This document shows positions 15,958 to 23,906 of a stretch of 53,691 nt of DNA, in pieces. The first letter of the stretch is position 1, and every line of letters begins with the position of its first letter. Below the pieces are notes generated by a model. That model was not told the DNA's origin, did not search any database, and worked only from the letters and a program-made list of their open reading frames with translations. The position numbers were made by a program, and so were the translations under genes. The stretch spans positions 1 to 53,691 of the forward strand of contig NZ_ATDP01000099.1 in the NCBI RefSeq assembly GCF_000445105.1, read 5' to 3'. This DNA is from Sphingobium lactosutens DS20. GTDB lineage: Bacteria > Pseudomonadota > Alphaproteobacteria > Sphingomonadales > Sphingomonadaceae.

Positions 15958-16256
15958 CTGCCACCGGCCCCGCCTTCCCCTTGTGGACCCAAGATCAGGC
16001 CGTTGCCTACGAGGCGGCGCTTGAGGCGATCAATGACGTGATCGCCGGTTATAGCGAGCAGATCGCGCTTGAGCAGGCGAGCGGGGCTCCCAATGAGGGG
16101 CGCATTGCCTGGCTCGAAATGCGGACAGATCAGGCGACCGCAATCATGCACTCCCTCTATGTTTCGGACGATGAAAATGTTCGGCAAACGCTGATAGAAT
16201 ACAGCGCGATCGTGCGGGCGCGTGACGAAGCAGAGGCGGCCACCATCGCAATCTGA
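15954..16256 (+). CDS. hypothetical helical protein
   Basis: 100 residues from a TTG that overlaps the previous stop (TTGA at 15954-15957). The sequence is helical and acidic (LWTQDQAVAYEAALEAINDV, IAGYSEQIALEQASGAPNEG, ARDEAEAATIAI). A longer reading would require starting inside the upstream gene. No family recognised. It is the last gene of the plasmid-type block; a hairpin follows. Confidence 0.5.
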   Translation: MTATGPAFPLWTQDQAVAYEAALEAINDVIAGYSEQIALEQASGAPNEGRIAWLEMRTDQATAIMHSLYVSDDENVRQTLIEYSAIVRARDEAEAATIAI

Positions 16257-16260
16257 TGGA

Positions 16261-16276
16261 CCGCCCTTCGGGCGGG
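16261..16276 (+). terminator. terminator-like hairpin
   Basis: CCGCCC-TTCG-GGCGGG tetraloop hairpin starting 4 bp after the operon stop, followed by CGTTGGTTTGTT. The UUCG loop and downstream T-rich patch suggest an intrinsic terminator. Confidence 0.6.
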
Positions 16277-16525
16277 CGTTGGTTTGTTAAATCCCCCCGT
16301 GTCCTTTGACACCAAAACTGATTCTCTGACGCCGGAACAGATCTTGATTTGTCACGCCACTGTGACAGGAAACTTGCCCGAAAGAGGCAATTTTTGACAG
16401 AGGTTACGATCGATTATTGCCCATTCTATGCCGCAAATCACCTGATTGTCGGTCGAGACAGTTTTCGCAGGGTTGTAAAAGAACGACCGCGAAGATAGGC
16501 CGCGCCCATATTCAGGGAGCGTGCA
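16277..16525. other. gene-free AT-richer stretch
   Basis: About 250 bases with noticeably lower GC than the flanks. GTCACGCCACTGTGAC (about 16352-16367) is an interrupted palindrome. The base composition change marks the junction between the plasmid-type operons and the GNAT/resolvase segment. No gene seen. Confidence 0.4.
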
Positions 16526-16966
16526 TTGAAGGTTCGTCAGGCAAGTATCGGAGATTTGACACAGCTTACAGGGCTGTTTGACGGATATCGCCAATTCTAC
16601 GGTCAGAAATCTGACGTGGTTGCTGCCCGCCGCTTTCTTTCAGATCGCTTTGAGCATCAACAGTCTGTTATATTCATCGCAAATGATGGAGAAACGGGCT
16701 TAGGGTTCACGCAACTCTATCCCTCTTTTTCTTCAACGCGCATGACGCGCACTTTAATCTTGAATGATCTTTATGTGATCCCGGATGCGCGCAAGCGGGG
16801 TGTGGCCAAGGCGTTGCTATCGGCAGCAACAGACTATGCCCGTCAGATTGGCGCGGTGCGGTTATCTTTGTCCACGGCGAACGACAACCTGAGTGCACAG
16901 GCTCTTTACGAGGCAGATGGCTGGGTCAGAGAAGCACTTTTTGTTGGTTACAACAAAAGCCTCTGA
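16526..16966 (+). CDS. GNAT-family N-acetyltransferase
   Basis: A 146-residue acetyltransferase with TTG start. The acetyl-CoA-binding motif A is clear: LYVIPDARKRGVAKALLSAA (R-x-x-G-x-A type), preceded by the strand TLILNDLYV and followed by a motif B region ATDYARQIGAVRLSLSTAND with QALYEADGW. Substrate not predictable. Codon use and GC are lower than in neighbouring genes, suggesting separate acquisition, probably as cargo of the Tn3-type unit whose res region and resolvase follow. Confidence 0.85.
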   Translation: MKVRQASIGDLTQLTGLFDGYRQFYGQKSDVVAARRFLSDRFEHQQSVIFIANDGETGLGFTQLYPSFSSTRMTRTLILNDLYVIPDARKRGVAKALLSAATDYARQIGAVRLSLSTANDNLSAQALYEADGWVREALFVGYNKSL

Positions 16967-17059
16967 TTGCTGTTCGCTTTTGGAAGGCGACCCTGCCGGA
17001 AATCACATGTTTTCGGACACCCTTGGGTGATCCCTCGGCTTTGGTCGGCAATCCTGCGC

Positions 17060-17129
17060 CTGAATAGTCGACAAACCCTGTCGCTTTGATGTAGTGTACG
17101 ACAAAGTGGTTTTGAGGGTTTGTCGTACA
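17060..17129 (+). promoter_or_regulatory. Tn3-type res site upstream of the split resolvase
   Basis: TGTACGACAAA (17095-17105) and TTTGTCGTACA (17119-17129) form an 11-bp dyad with 13-bp spacer whose right arm overlaps the resolvase ATG. A related half-site, TCGACAAACCCTGTCG, lies just upstream (about 17068-17083). Paired subsites of this kind are the crossover and accessory sites of serine resolvases and also hold the tnpR promoter. Confidence 0.75.
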
Positions 17130-17457
17130 TGCTGGTCGGATATATGCGGGTGTCATCGGCCGATGATCGCCAAACTGTCGATCTTCAGCGCGACGCTCTG
17201 GTCGCGGCGGGTGTCGATCCGCGTAATTTGCATACTGATAAGGCATCGGGAGCACGCGACGATCGACCGGGCCTGAAGGACTGCCTCGATTATCTGAGTG
17301 CGGGCGATACGCTGATCGTGTGGAAACTCGATCGGCTTGGGCGATCGTTGCCGCATTTGCTGGCGATCGTCACTGACCTGAAGGCGCGTGGCATCGCGTT
17401 CCGTTCGCTGACTGAGCAGATGGATACGAACACGCCGCACGGCGAACTGCTATTTTC
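17129..17457 (+). pseudogene. tnpR: serine resolvase TnpR, N-terminal half (cut by IS6100)
   Basis: The first ~110 residues of a Tn3-type serine recombinase: MLVGYMRVSSADDRQTVDLQ with the nucleophilic Ser in RVSS, then KLDRLGRSLPHLLAIVTDLK, ending ...TPHGELLF where IS6100 begins. The ATG at 17129 fits the family start and lies at the edge of the res dyad. The C-terminal half continues at 18338 beyond the IS. An intact protein would read HGELLF-HVFGAIAHFER. Confidence 0.9.
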
Positions 17458-18337
17458 GGCTCTGTTGCAAAGATTGGCGGCAGTCAGAGGTAGGCTGTCG
17501 CTCTGCGCCGATCAGGCGGCTGCTGCGAAATGGTGGTTGAGCATGCCCATGGCCTCCGTCAGCGCCGAGGGCCCAATGCCAAAAGCTCTCTCCACAAGGC
17601 GCACCTCGCCCCTGATGCCGGGCTGCAGGCACCAGGGGCGAGCCTGTCCTTTGCGCAGGGCTCGCATGACTTCGAATCCCTTGATCGTGGCATAGGCCGT
17701 GGGGATCGATTTGAAACCGCGCACCGGCTTGATCAGTATCTTGAGCTTTCCGTGATCGGCCTCGATCACGTTATTGAGATACTTCACCTGCCGGTGGGCC
17801 GTCTCCCGGTCCAGCTTTCCTTCGCGCTTCAATTCGGTGATCGCTGCACCATAGCTCGGCGCTTTGTCGGTATTGAGCGTGGCAGGCTTTTCCCAGTGCT
17901 TCAGGCCTCGCAGGGCCTTGCCCAGGAACCGCTTCGCTGCCTTGGCGCTGCGGGTCGGCGACAGGTAGAAATCGATCGTGTCGCCCCGCTTGTCGACTGC
18001 CCGGTACAGGTAGGTCCACTTGCCCCGCACCTTGACGTAGGTTTCATCCAGGCGCCAGCTCGGATCAAAGCCACGCCGCCAGAACCAGCGCAGCCGCTTC
18101 TCCATCTCCGGGGCGTAGCACTGGACCCAGCGATAGATCGTCGTATGGTCGACCGAAATGCCGCGTTCCGCCAGCATTTCCTCAAGGTCGCGATAGCTGA
18201 TCGGATAGCGACAATACCAGCGCACCGCCCACAGGATCACATCACCCTGGAAATGGCGCCACTTGAAATCCGTCATCGTTCCGTCCGTCCAATCTCCGCC
18301 AAGCATGCTCAAGCTTCACGATTTTTGCAACAGAGCC
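17458..18337 (-). mobile_element. IS6100 (IS6 family), copy 2, inverted
   Basis: A complete 880-bp copy in the opposite orientation to that at 1-880, inside a resolvase gene. The 8 bases to the left are CTATTTTC and those to the right ATCTTCCA, so there is no 8-bp target duplication. A simple single insertion is therefore not supported; recombination between IS6100 copies or an adjacent deletion is more likely. Confidence 0.97.
17512..18276 (-). CDS. tnpA: IS6100 transposase (copy 2)
   Basis: A 254-residue IS6-family DDE transposase, with the same translation as the copy at 62-826. The start (MTDFKWRHFQ) is placed to give the standard family length. It lies antisense to the interrupted resolvase gene. 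Confidence 0.95.
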   Translation of the reverse strand: MTDFKWRHFQGDVILWAVRWYCRYPISYRDLEEMLAERGISVDHTTIYRWVQCYAPEMEKRLRWFWRRGFDPSWRLDETYVKVRGKWTYLYRAVDKRGDTIDFYLSPTRSAKAAKRFLGKALRGLKHWEKPATLNTDKAPSYGAAITELKREGKLDRETAHRQVKYLNNVIEADHGKLKILIKPVRGFKSIPTAYATIKGFEVMRALRKGQARPWCLQPGIRGEVRLVERAFGIGPSALTEAMGMLNHHFAAAA

Positions 18338-18592
18338 ATCTTCCATGTGTTTGGGGCCATCGCCCATTTTGAGCGACGGCTGATTTCTGAGCGAACCAGA
18401 GATGGTATTGCCGCCGCCCGTGCTAAGGGCAAACAGCCTGGCCGTCAGCCGCTGGACATGTCCAAAGTGGATGCGGCCATCAAGCTGGTCGAAGCTCGTA
18501 TCTCGCCTACCGAAGCAGCGCGGCAACTCGGCATCGGCCGATCGACCATTTATCGCGAAATGCGTAGGATGGGAATCGAACGGCCCGCCTGA
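18338..18592 (+). pseudogene. tnpR: serine resolvase TnpR, C-terminal half
   Basis: Continuation of the split resolvase: IFHVFGAIAHFERRLISERT, then the long E helix RDGIAAARAKGKQPGRQ and the C-terminal helix-turn-helix RISPTEAARQLGIGRSTIYR ending GIERPA. All expected C-terminal parts are present, so the gene was complete before disruption. Neither half is expected to work alone. Confidence 0.88.
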
Positions 18593-18953
18593 TTAAGCGC
18601 CCGTCCGTTCGCATCGAGCGTTCGCCATGCGTTCTCGCTTAGCGTTGTTTAGCGTACTTTCCACGCTATGCCCTCCAAGACCCCACCCCGGACGAACCGG
18701 ACATATCTATGTCCGAGAAAGTCGATTCTCGGACAAAGCATTTCCCATTTTCGGAGTGGATCCGGACCTTATCAGCCGCTCGCCTGCATAGCTGGGGCAC
18801 AGCCGCGCGGCAGCATTCACGCCCCATCATGTCCCCAGGCGCAGATGGCAAATGAAACGCGTTGCCGTGACCGTCATCGTGGCCCATCCACATCGAACGA
18901 CACGATGCCAAAAATTCTTGAAACTTTCATCGAACGAAAGTATCGGGAATTTT
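18593..18953. other. gene-free stretch with two nested palindromes
   Basis: No gene seen. It holds CGGACATA-TC-TATGTCCG (18698-18715, perfect 18 bp). Sharing its right arm is a 9-bp inverted repeat, GTCCGAGAA / TTCTCGGAC (18711-18734, 6-nt spacer), so three arms overlap and alternative folds are possible. The AbiE operator candidate is at the right end. Confidence 0.6.
18923..18941. promoter_or_regulatory. inverted repeat, candidate AbiEi operator
   Basis: ACTTTC (18923-18928) and GAAAGT (18936-18941), 7-bp spacer, within an AT-rich promoter-like patch (AAAAATTCTTGAAACTTTCATC) ending 12 bp before the AbiEi start. AbiEi antitoxins autoregulate by binding inverted repeats in their own promoter, so this is the natural candidate site. 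Confidence 0.5.
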
Positions 18954-19637
18954 ATGAGTTCCCTGGCCTCAGAGGTTGCAAAGGCCGGCTTGGGCAGCCG
19001 GATTTTCGACGAGCGGCAACTTGCGCGATTGCTGGGCGGCGGGAGTGCTCGCCGGTACGCGCTTGTTAATCGGGCGTTGAAGGATGGATCGCTGATCCGC
19101 CTCAAACGTGGAACTTACGCGCTAGGGAAGCCTTTCCGAAGCGATCCGATCCATCCCTTTGCCATGGCGCAGGCCATTCTGCCGGGCAGCTACATTTCCT
19201 TCGAAACCGCCCTCTCCCATCATGGCTGGATCCCCGAAGCGGTCTTCGAAACCTCAAGCGTTACGCCTGGGCGCAAGACGATCGTGCACGAGGCGCCGGG
19301 ACTTGGCCGGTTTACCTTCCATCCCCTCGCCATCGCCGAGTATCAGTTCTACAGAGCCGTCGAACGACGCCAGTTCGGCCAGTCGACTTCCTTCATCGCC
19401 TCTCCCCTGCGCGCGCTGCTCGATCTGGTCGCCTTGCGCAAGGAGCGCTGGACGGACCTGCATTGGCTGACCGGGGGCCTGCGGATCGATGAGCAGCACC
19501 TGTCGAGCTTGAGGAAGAAGGATTTCGCAGCCTTGGCGGCCGTCTACAAGCACAAGGCGGTGAACCACTTCCTCCGTTCGCTCGAGGAGGCGGTTGTCGG
19601 CGGCGTCACTCGAGCGGCGAACGGGACCGCCCGGTGA
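18954..19637 (+). CDS. abiEi: AbiEi-family type IV antitoxin / transcriptional regulator
   Basis: A 227-residue protein with an N-terminal winged helix (IFDERQLARLLGGGSARRYA, then GSLIRLKRGTYALG) and the C-terminal AbiEi antitoxin domain (AILPGSYISFETALSHHGWI, then RALLDLVALRKERW). AbiEi represses the operon and neutralises AbiEii without direct binding, the mark of type IV systems. The start at 18954 places the winged helix near the N-terminus; an upstream in-frame start at 18852 would run through the promoter and operator. The stop overlaps the toxin's GTG (19634). Confidence 0.88.
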   Translation: MSSLASEVAKAGLGSRIFDERQLARLLGGGSARRYALVNRALKDGSLIRLKRGTYALGKPFRSDPIHPFAMAQAILPGSYISFETALSHHGWIPEAVFETSSVTPGRKTIVHEAPGLGRFTFHPLAIAEYQFYRAVERRQFGQSTSFIASPLRALLDLVALRKERWTDLHWLTGGLRIDEQHLSSLRKKDFAALAAVYKHKAVNHFLRSLEEAVVGGVTRAANGTAR

Positions 19638-20491
19638 TCGAGATGATCCAGCAGAGGCTGCGCGGCTACGGCGCGGCGAACGCGGTCGAGGAGGAAAACG
19701 CGACCAAGGAGATCATTCAGGAGATCGCGCTCTATGGCCTCTGGCGGGCCGATTTCTTCGACGTGGCCCTGTTCCAGGGCGGAACGAGCCTGCGCATTCT
19801 CCACGGGCTTCCACGCTTTTCCGAAGATCTCGATTTCCTTCTGCGAGCGCCCGATCCCGAGTTTCGCTGGGACCGCTATCTTGCAACGCTCGTCGACGTC
19901 TTCGCCCAGTTTGGCATCAAGCTCGAGGCATCGCCGAGGGACAGGATGGACAAGGCTGTCCGCGAGGCGGTGCTCAAGAACGATTCCATCGCAAGCCAGC
20001 TCGACCTGGAATTCGCGGACTCGCGCCGCGCCAGAACGATCAGGATCAAGCTCGAAATCGACACCAATCCGCCGGCCGGGTCGGGAGAAGAAGGAACCTT
20101 CCTCGATTTTCCCGCCGATCACGAGGTCCGCCACCAGGATCTTGCTTCCAACTTCGCCTTAAAGATCCACGCGCTGCTTTGCCGGCCCTATCTCAAAGGG
20201 CGCGATTGGTTCGACTTCTCATGGTATGTCGCCAAGGATACGGCTCCCAATCTCGCTCACCTCGAGGCGGCGCTTGTGCAGGCGGGGCCCTGGCAGGGCG
20301 AGGCTTTGAGGCTCGATGCCGCCTGGCTGCAGGACAAGCTGACTGCCAGGATCGCTTCGATCGACTGGCGCCATGCGGCAAGCGACGTGCGCCGTTTCCT
20401 TCGTCCAGCTGAAGTCAAATCCCTCGATCTCTGGTCCGAACGCTTCTTCCTGGCGAAGCTCGAGAAGATGATGAAGGTCCTGGATCAATGA
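19634..20491 (+). CDS. abiEii: AbiEii-family nucleotidyltransferase toxin
   Basis: A 285-residue protein. Nucleotidyltransferase signature: FQGGTSLRILHGLPRFSEDL then DF (GGTS at 49-52; metal-binding Asp65 and Asp67), plus the downstream family motif KGRDWFDFSWY. AbiEii/MenT-type enzymes transfer nucleotides (in MenT, to tRNA) and stop growth, aborting phage infection or stabilising mobile DNA. GTG start overlapping the antitoxin stop; its own stop overlaps the integrase ATG (20488). All key residues are intact. Confidence 0.9.
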   Translation: MIEMIQQRLRGYGAANAVEEENATKEIIQEIALYGLWRADFFDVALFQGGTSLRILHGLPRFSEDLDFLLRAPDPEFRWDRYLATLVDVFAQFGIKLEASPRDRMDKAVREAVLKNDSIASQLDLEFADSRRARTIRIKLEIDTNPPAGSGEEGTFLDFPADHEVRHQDLASNFALKIHALLCRPYLKGRDWFDFSWYVAKDTAPNLAHLEAALVQAGPWQGEALRLDAAWLQDKLTARIASIDWRHAASDVRRFLRPAEVKSLDLWSERFFLAKLEKMMKVLDQ

Positions 20492-21465
20492 GCTCAGATC
20501 TTCCGGTTCCAAGCGATCCGAATGCAGTGCCTGCCCGACTGCGCGAAGAGATCGATCGCGCTGCGCACTATGCGCGAAGTTCGCGCGCGCCGTCGACGCA
20601 GCGCGCCTACGCGTCCGACTGGCGGGTTTTCGAAGAATGGTGCGAGGAGCGCGGCATCGAAAGCCGGCCCGCCTCCCCTGGCGCAGTCGCCACTTTCCTG
20701 GCTTTCGAAGCAGACCGAGGTGTCAAGGTTCCGACTATCGGCCGGCGCCTGGCTGCTATCGCCTATCACCATCGACAGTTCGGCTTCGATCCGCCGCAAG
20801 AGCAGCCAGGCGCAGGAGCCATCAAGGAAGTCCTCGCCGGCATTCGCACCGCGGTCGGTGTTCGCAAGACGCGCAAGAAGCCCGCCGACGCCGATGCGCT
20901 CGCCGCCATGCTGAAGACGATCGAAGGCGATGATCTTCGCGCAATCCGCGACCGCGCCGTGCTTGCGATCGGCATGGCGGCGGCGCTGCGGCGTTCTGAG
21001 CTCGTCGCTTTGGCCGTCGACGATGTCGCACTGGCTCCCGAGGGTCTGCAGCTCTTCATCGGGCGGTCAAAGACCGACCAGGCGGGCGAAGGCGCCGTCA
21101 TCGCCATTCCTGAAGGGCGTCGCATTCGGCCCAAGGCGCTGTTGCTGGAATGGATGGCCGCCGCCGGCCACGAAGAAGGACCGTTGTTCCGGCGGCTGAC
21201 CCGCGCCGATGGACTGACCAGGCAGCCGATGTCCGACCGGGCCGTGGCCCGCCTCGTGCAGCGCTGCGCCGCTGATGCCGGTCTCGATCCCACCCAGTTC
21301 GCAGGTCATTCGCTGCGATCAGGGTTCATCACCGAGGCGGCGCGCCAGGGCGCGAGCATCTTCAAGATGCAGGAAGTGAGCCGGCACAAGTCGGTGCAGG
21401 TCCTCTCGGAATATGTCCGCGATGCCGAGCGGTTTCGCGACCATGCCGGCGAGAGATTCCTGTAA
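20488..21465 (+). CDS. tyrosine-family site-specific integrase
   Basis: A 325-residue tyrosine recombinase. The SAM-like N-terminal DNA-binding domain is at about 20-110 (TQRAYASDWRVFEEWCEERG). The catalytic domain has Arg in GMAAALRRSELVAL, HxxR in FAGHSLRSGF, His/Trp-position His in VSRHKS, and the Tyr nucleophile in LSEYVRDAERF. The ATG overlaps the AbiEii stop by 4 nt, so the toxin-antitoxin pair and the integrase form one transcript. No attachment repeats were identified, so what it mobilises is unknown. Confidence 0.93.
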   Translation: MSSDLPVPSDPNAVPARLREEIDRAAHYARSSRAPSTQRAYASDWRVFEEWCEERGIESRPASPGAVATFLAFEADRGVKVPTIGRRLAAIAYHHRQFGFDPPQEQPGAGAIKEVLAGIRTAVGVRKTRKKPADADALAAMLKTIEGDDLRAIRDRAVLAIGMAAALRRSELVALAVDDVALAPEGLQLFIGRSKTDQAGEGAVIAIPEGRRIRPKALLLEWMAAAGHEEGPLFRRLTRADGLTRQPMSDRAVARLVQRCAADAGLDPTQFAGHSLRSGFITEAARQGASIFKMQEVSRHKSVQVLSEYVRDAERFRDHAGERFL

Positions 21466-21516
21466 GCCCGCACAAGCGCCAACGGGCGGCGGCGTGCGCT
21501 GGTCTCTCTCCGGAAC

Positions 21517-22755
21517 TCAGGCCGGCAGCAGCTGCTTGAGCGGCACCTCTGCATCGGCCAGCTGCTTTCGATCCGGGCTGGTGGCAGCTTCAACCAGTTT
21601 GCGGCCCTGGACATAGTCCTTGACCGCGTTGACGCAGTCGAGGGCGATGACCTTGCCGTCCTTGAGGTAGACCACCGAGAAGCTGCGCGCCGCCGGATCG
21701 CCGCGGACGATCGTCTCGGTGTAGCCGAGCGAGATGCCGGCGGTCTGGAGGCGCAAGTCGTACTGGTTCGACCAGAACCAGGGGAAGGCATGGTAGGGCT
21801 GCGGCTCGCCGCAGATCGCCTTGGCGACGCAGGTCCCCATGTCGTTGGCGTTCTGCACCGATTCGACGCGCATCACCGTGCCGCCGGCATAGGAGCAGGC
21901 GAAGGCGGCGCAGTCGCCGATCGCATAGATGTCGGGCAGCGAAGTGCGGCAGTATTCATCGACGTCGACGCCGTTGCCGCCCGCCGCGCCCGCGGCAATC
22001 AGCGGTCCGACCGCGGGCACGATGCCGATGCCGACAATGACCGCGTCGGCGGGGATGACAGTGCCGTCGGCGAGCCTCACGCCGGTGACCCGGCCCTCAC
22101 CCTCGAGCCCTTCGACCGCGACGCCGGTGCGCAAGTCGACGCCGTGGCCGCGGTGTTCCGTCTCGTAGAAGGCCGACAGCTCCTCGCCGGCGACGCGCGC
22201 GAGCACGCGCGGCAGTGCTTCCAAGAGCGTGACCCTACAGCCGAGCTTCGTCAGCACCGCCGCAGCCTCGAGTCCGATGTAGCCGCCGCCGATCACCACG
22301 ATGTTGCGCACGCCGCCATCGATCTCGCCCATAAGTTGGTCGCAATCGGCGCGGGTGCGGACAGGGTGAAGTCCGGCAAGCTCGCCGCCGGGGCAATTGA
22401 GCCGGCGCGGATCGCCGCCCGTCGCCCAGACCAGCGTGCCGTACACCATCTTAGAGCCGTTGGAGAGAGTTACCTGCTTGGCGGACGGATCGACCGAGAC
22501 CACCTCGGTCCCTAGGACCAGATCGACACCTTTCTCTTCCCAGAATGTAGGCGGCCGAATGTAGAGGCGGTCGAAGGTCTTCTCGCGCGCAAAATACTCC
22601 TTCGACAGCGGCGGCCGCTCATAGGGCGGCTCAGGCTCGCGCCCGATCATCGCGATCGTGCCGCTGAACCCGTTCTGCCGGAGCGCAATTGCGCACTGCG
22701 CGCCGCCGTGGCCCGCCCCGACGATAATCACATCGGCTTGCGTAGAGCTTGTCAC
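21517..22755 (-). CDS. FAD-dependent ferredoxin-NAD(P) reductase of a Rieske oxygenase system
   Basis: 412 residues from a GTG at 22755 preceded by GGAAGGA; a longer form from 22800 is possible but lacks a ribosome site. FAD-binding [19 protein letters not shown] and NAD-binding [20 protein letters not shown] are both present, with the FAD-contacting [13 protein letters not shown] and a BphA4/RhlB-type C-terminal domain ([11 protein letters not shown]). Such reductases pass electrons from NADH to a [2Fe-2S] ferredoxin feeding a ring-hydroxylating oxygenase. The Rieske alpha subunit at 24866-26239 is on the same strand but separated by about 2 kb of other genes. No ferredoxin gene is present. 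Confidence 0.9.
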   Translation of the reverse strand: MTSSTQADVIIVGAGHGGAQCAIALRQNGFSGTIAMIGREPEPPYERPPLSKEYFAREKTFDRLYIRPPTFWEEKGVDLVLGTEVVSVDPSAKQVTLSNGSKMVYGTLVWATGGDPRRLNCPGGELAGLHPVRTRADCDQLMGEIDGGVRNIVVIGGGYIGLEAAAVLTKLGCRVTLLEALPRVLARVAGEELSAFYETEHRGHGVDLRTGVAVEGLEGEGRVTGVRLADGTVIPADAVIVGIGIVPAVGPLIAAGAAGGNGVDVDEYCRTSLPDIYAIGDCAAFACSYAGGTVMRVESVQNANDMGTCVAKAICGEPQPYHAFPWFWSNQYDLRLQTAGISLGYTETIVRGDPAARSFSVVYLKDGKVIALDCVNAVKDYVQGRKLVEAATSPDRKQLADAEVPLKQLLPA

Positions 22756-22825
22756 TTGCGAGCTATCCTTCCGCTGAGCGCCCAGTGCTTGCCTGTCCAT
22801 GCCGGCGGCAAGTCAGGCGACCTCG

Positions 22826-23149
22826 TCATCCCTGGCTCGTTACCAGCCGGCGTGCCTCGAGCTCCTTGCTCCGCAGAGCCGTTCGTACCTCCGCTTCTTG
22901 GACGGGGATTCCGGCCGACAGCATATCGCCGAGAACCTTGCGCACGACATCATCGTCGCCGACCTCCTCGAAGTCGGCCTGGACGACGGTGGCCGCATAA
23001 GCGTCGGTTTCGGCTTCCGAGAGCTCCATCCGCTCCGCCGCCCATTCGCCCAGAAGCCGATTGCGGCGTGCCTTTATCCGGAAGCGCAAGTCTTCGTCGC
23101 GCACGAACTTGGCTTCCTCGCCGCGTTCCCGGTCATCGAACATGGTCAT
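22826..23149 (-). CDS. DUF1476 protein, ATP-synthase inhibitor zeta-type
   Basis: A 107-residue helical acidic protein: MTMFDDRERGEEAKFVRDED, then RFRIKARRNRLLGEWAAERM, then VVQADFEEVGDDDVVRKVLG. This is the pattern of the alphaproteobacterial DUF1476/zeta subunit, which blocks ATP hydrolysis by F1 when respiration fails. The ATG at 23149 is chosen over the TTG at 23152. Its presence here fits the oxygen-limitation theme. Sphingomonads usually also have a chromosomal copy, so this may be a second one. Confidence 0.85.
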   Translation of the reverse strand: MTMFDDRERGEEAKFVRDEDLRFRIKARRNRLLGEWAAERMELSEAETDAYAATVVQADFEEVGDDDVVRKVLGDMLSAGIPVQEAEVRTALRSKELEARRLVTSQG

Positions 23150-23197
23150 CAAGTCTTACTCCCTGGCGCCGATGCACTGATCGTATCGGGTCAGCAC

Positions 23198-23434
23198 CTA
23201 GAGGGCGCTCTTGAGCCGTTGGTAGGCTTTGCGCAGCTCTTCGGCGAGCGCCGCCAGCGAGGCCTTCACCTGCTCCTTGCTTTCCTGCAGCCGCGCTTCC
23301 GCGACGAAATGGTTCCATTTCGCCTCGAGTTCGTTCCACTCCTCGCGCAGCTCCATCTTGCCGAGCTCGACCTGCACTTTCGCCTCATCGCGGAGGCGCG
23401 AAAGGTCGCTCTTCAGTTCGTCGATTTTGCTCAT
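23198..23434 (-). CDS. small coiled-coil stress-type protein
   Basis: 78 residues, nearly all helix with heptad pattern: MSKIDELKSDLSRLRDEAKV, then KMELREEWNELEAKWNHFVA, then SLAALAEELRKAYQRLKSAL. It resembles short apolipoprotein-like or sll1863-type stress proteins without a firm family match. The start at MSKID removes a low-complexity upstream extension. It lies 48 bp upstream of the DUF1476 gene on the same strand and may be co-transcribed. Confidence 0.65.
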   Translation of the reverse strand: MSKIDELKSDLSRLRDEAKVQVELGKMELREEWNELEAKWNHFVAEARLQESKEQVKASLAALAEELRKAYQRLKSAL

Positions 23435-23626
23435 CGTCATCCCCTTGGTTTCAGATCCAGCCGCTAGACAGAGCCAGGATAGTAACGCCGCCGGGCGCGC
23501 TGGCACTACGGGATTTCCCGCAGGCGTCTTCTGCCTAGTCCGTCGCATCGGGGCCAAGGCGGGTGCTCGGGAGCTTCCGGATGATTACGGATGCCGAGGG
23601 TCCAGGCTCGCATGCATGATGCCCGC

Positions 23627-23906
23627 ATGACCGAATTCCTGGCGGCGCTTGCCGTCTTTCTTTGCAGCCACAGCATCCCGGCAATGCCGCAGGTGCGCGC
23701 AGGCCTCGTGCGGCTCCTCGGAGAGCGGCTCTATCTCGCCGTCTATGCCGCGACATCGCTCCTGATCCTCGCCTGGCTCATCGGTGCGGCAAGACGCGCA
23801 CCCTTCATGCCGTTGTGGGATGTATCGGCATCGGCTTACTGGGCGCCGCTGCTGGCGATGCCCGCGGCGATCTTCCTCCTTGTCAGCGGGTTGCTCGCGG
23901 CGAATA
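23627..23906 (+). pseudogene. NnrU-family membrane protein, N-terminal fragment
   Basis: About 93 residues of a NnrU-type integral membrane protein: MTEFLAALAVFLCSHSIPAM with the His-containing first helix, then LYLAVYAATSLLILAWLIGA and WAPLLAMPAAIFLLVSGLLA. NnrU relatives accompany denitrification and NO response genes. After ...LLAAN the sequence switches abruptly at ~23906 into the inverted 3' side of a monooxygenase fragment; the remaining helices are missing. Confidence 0.75.
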
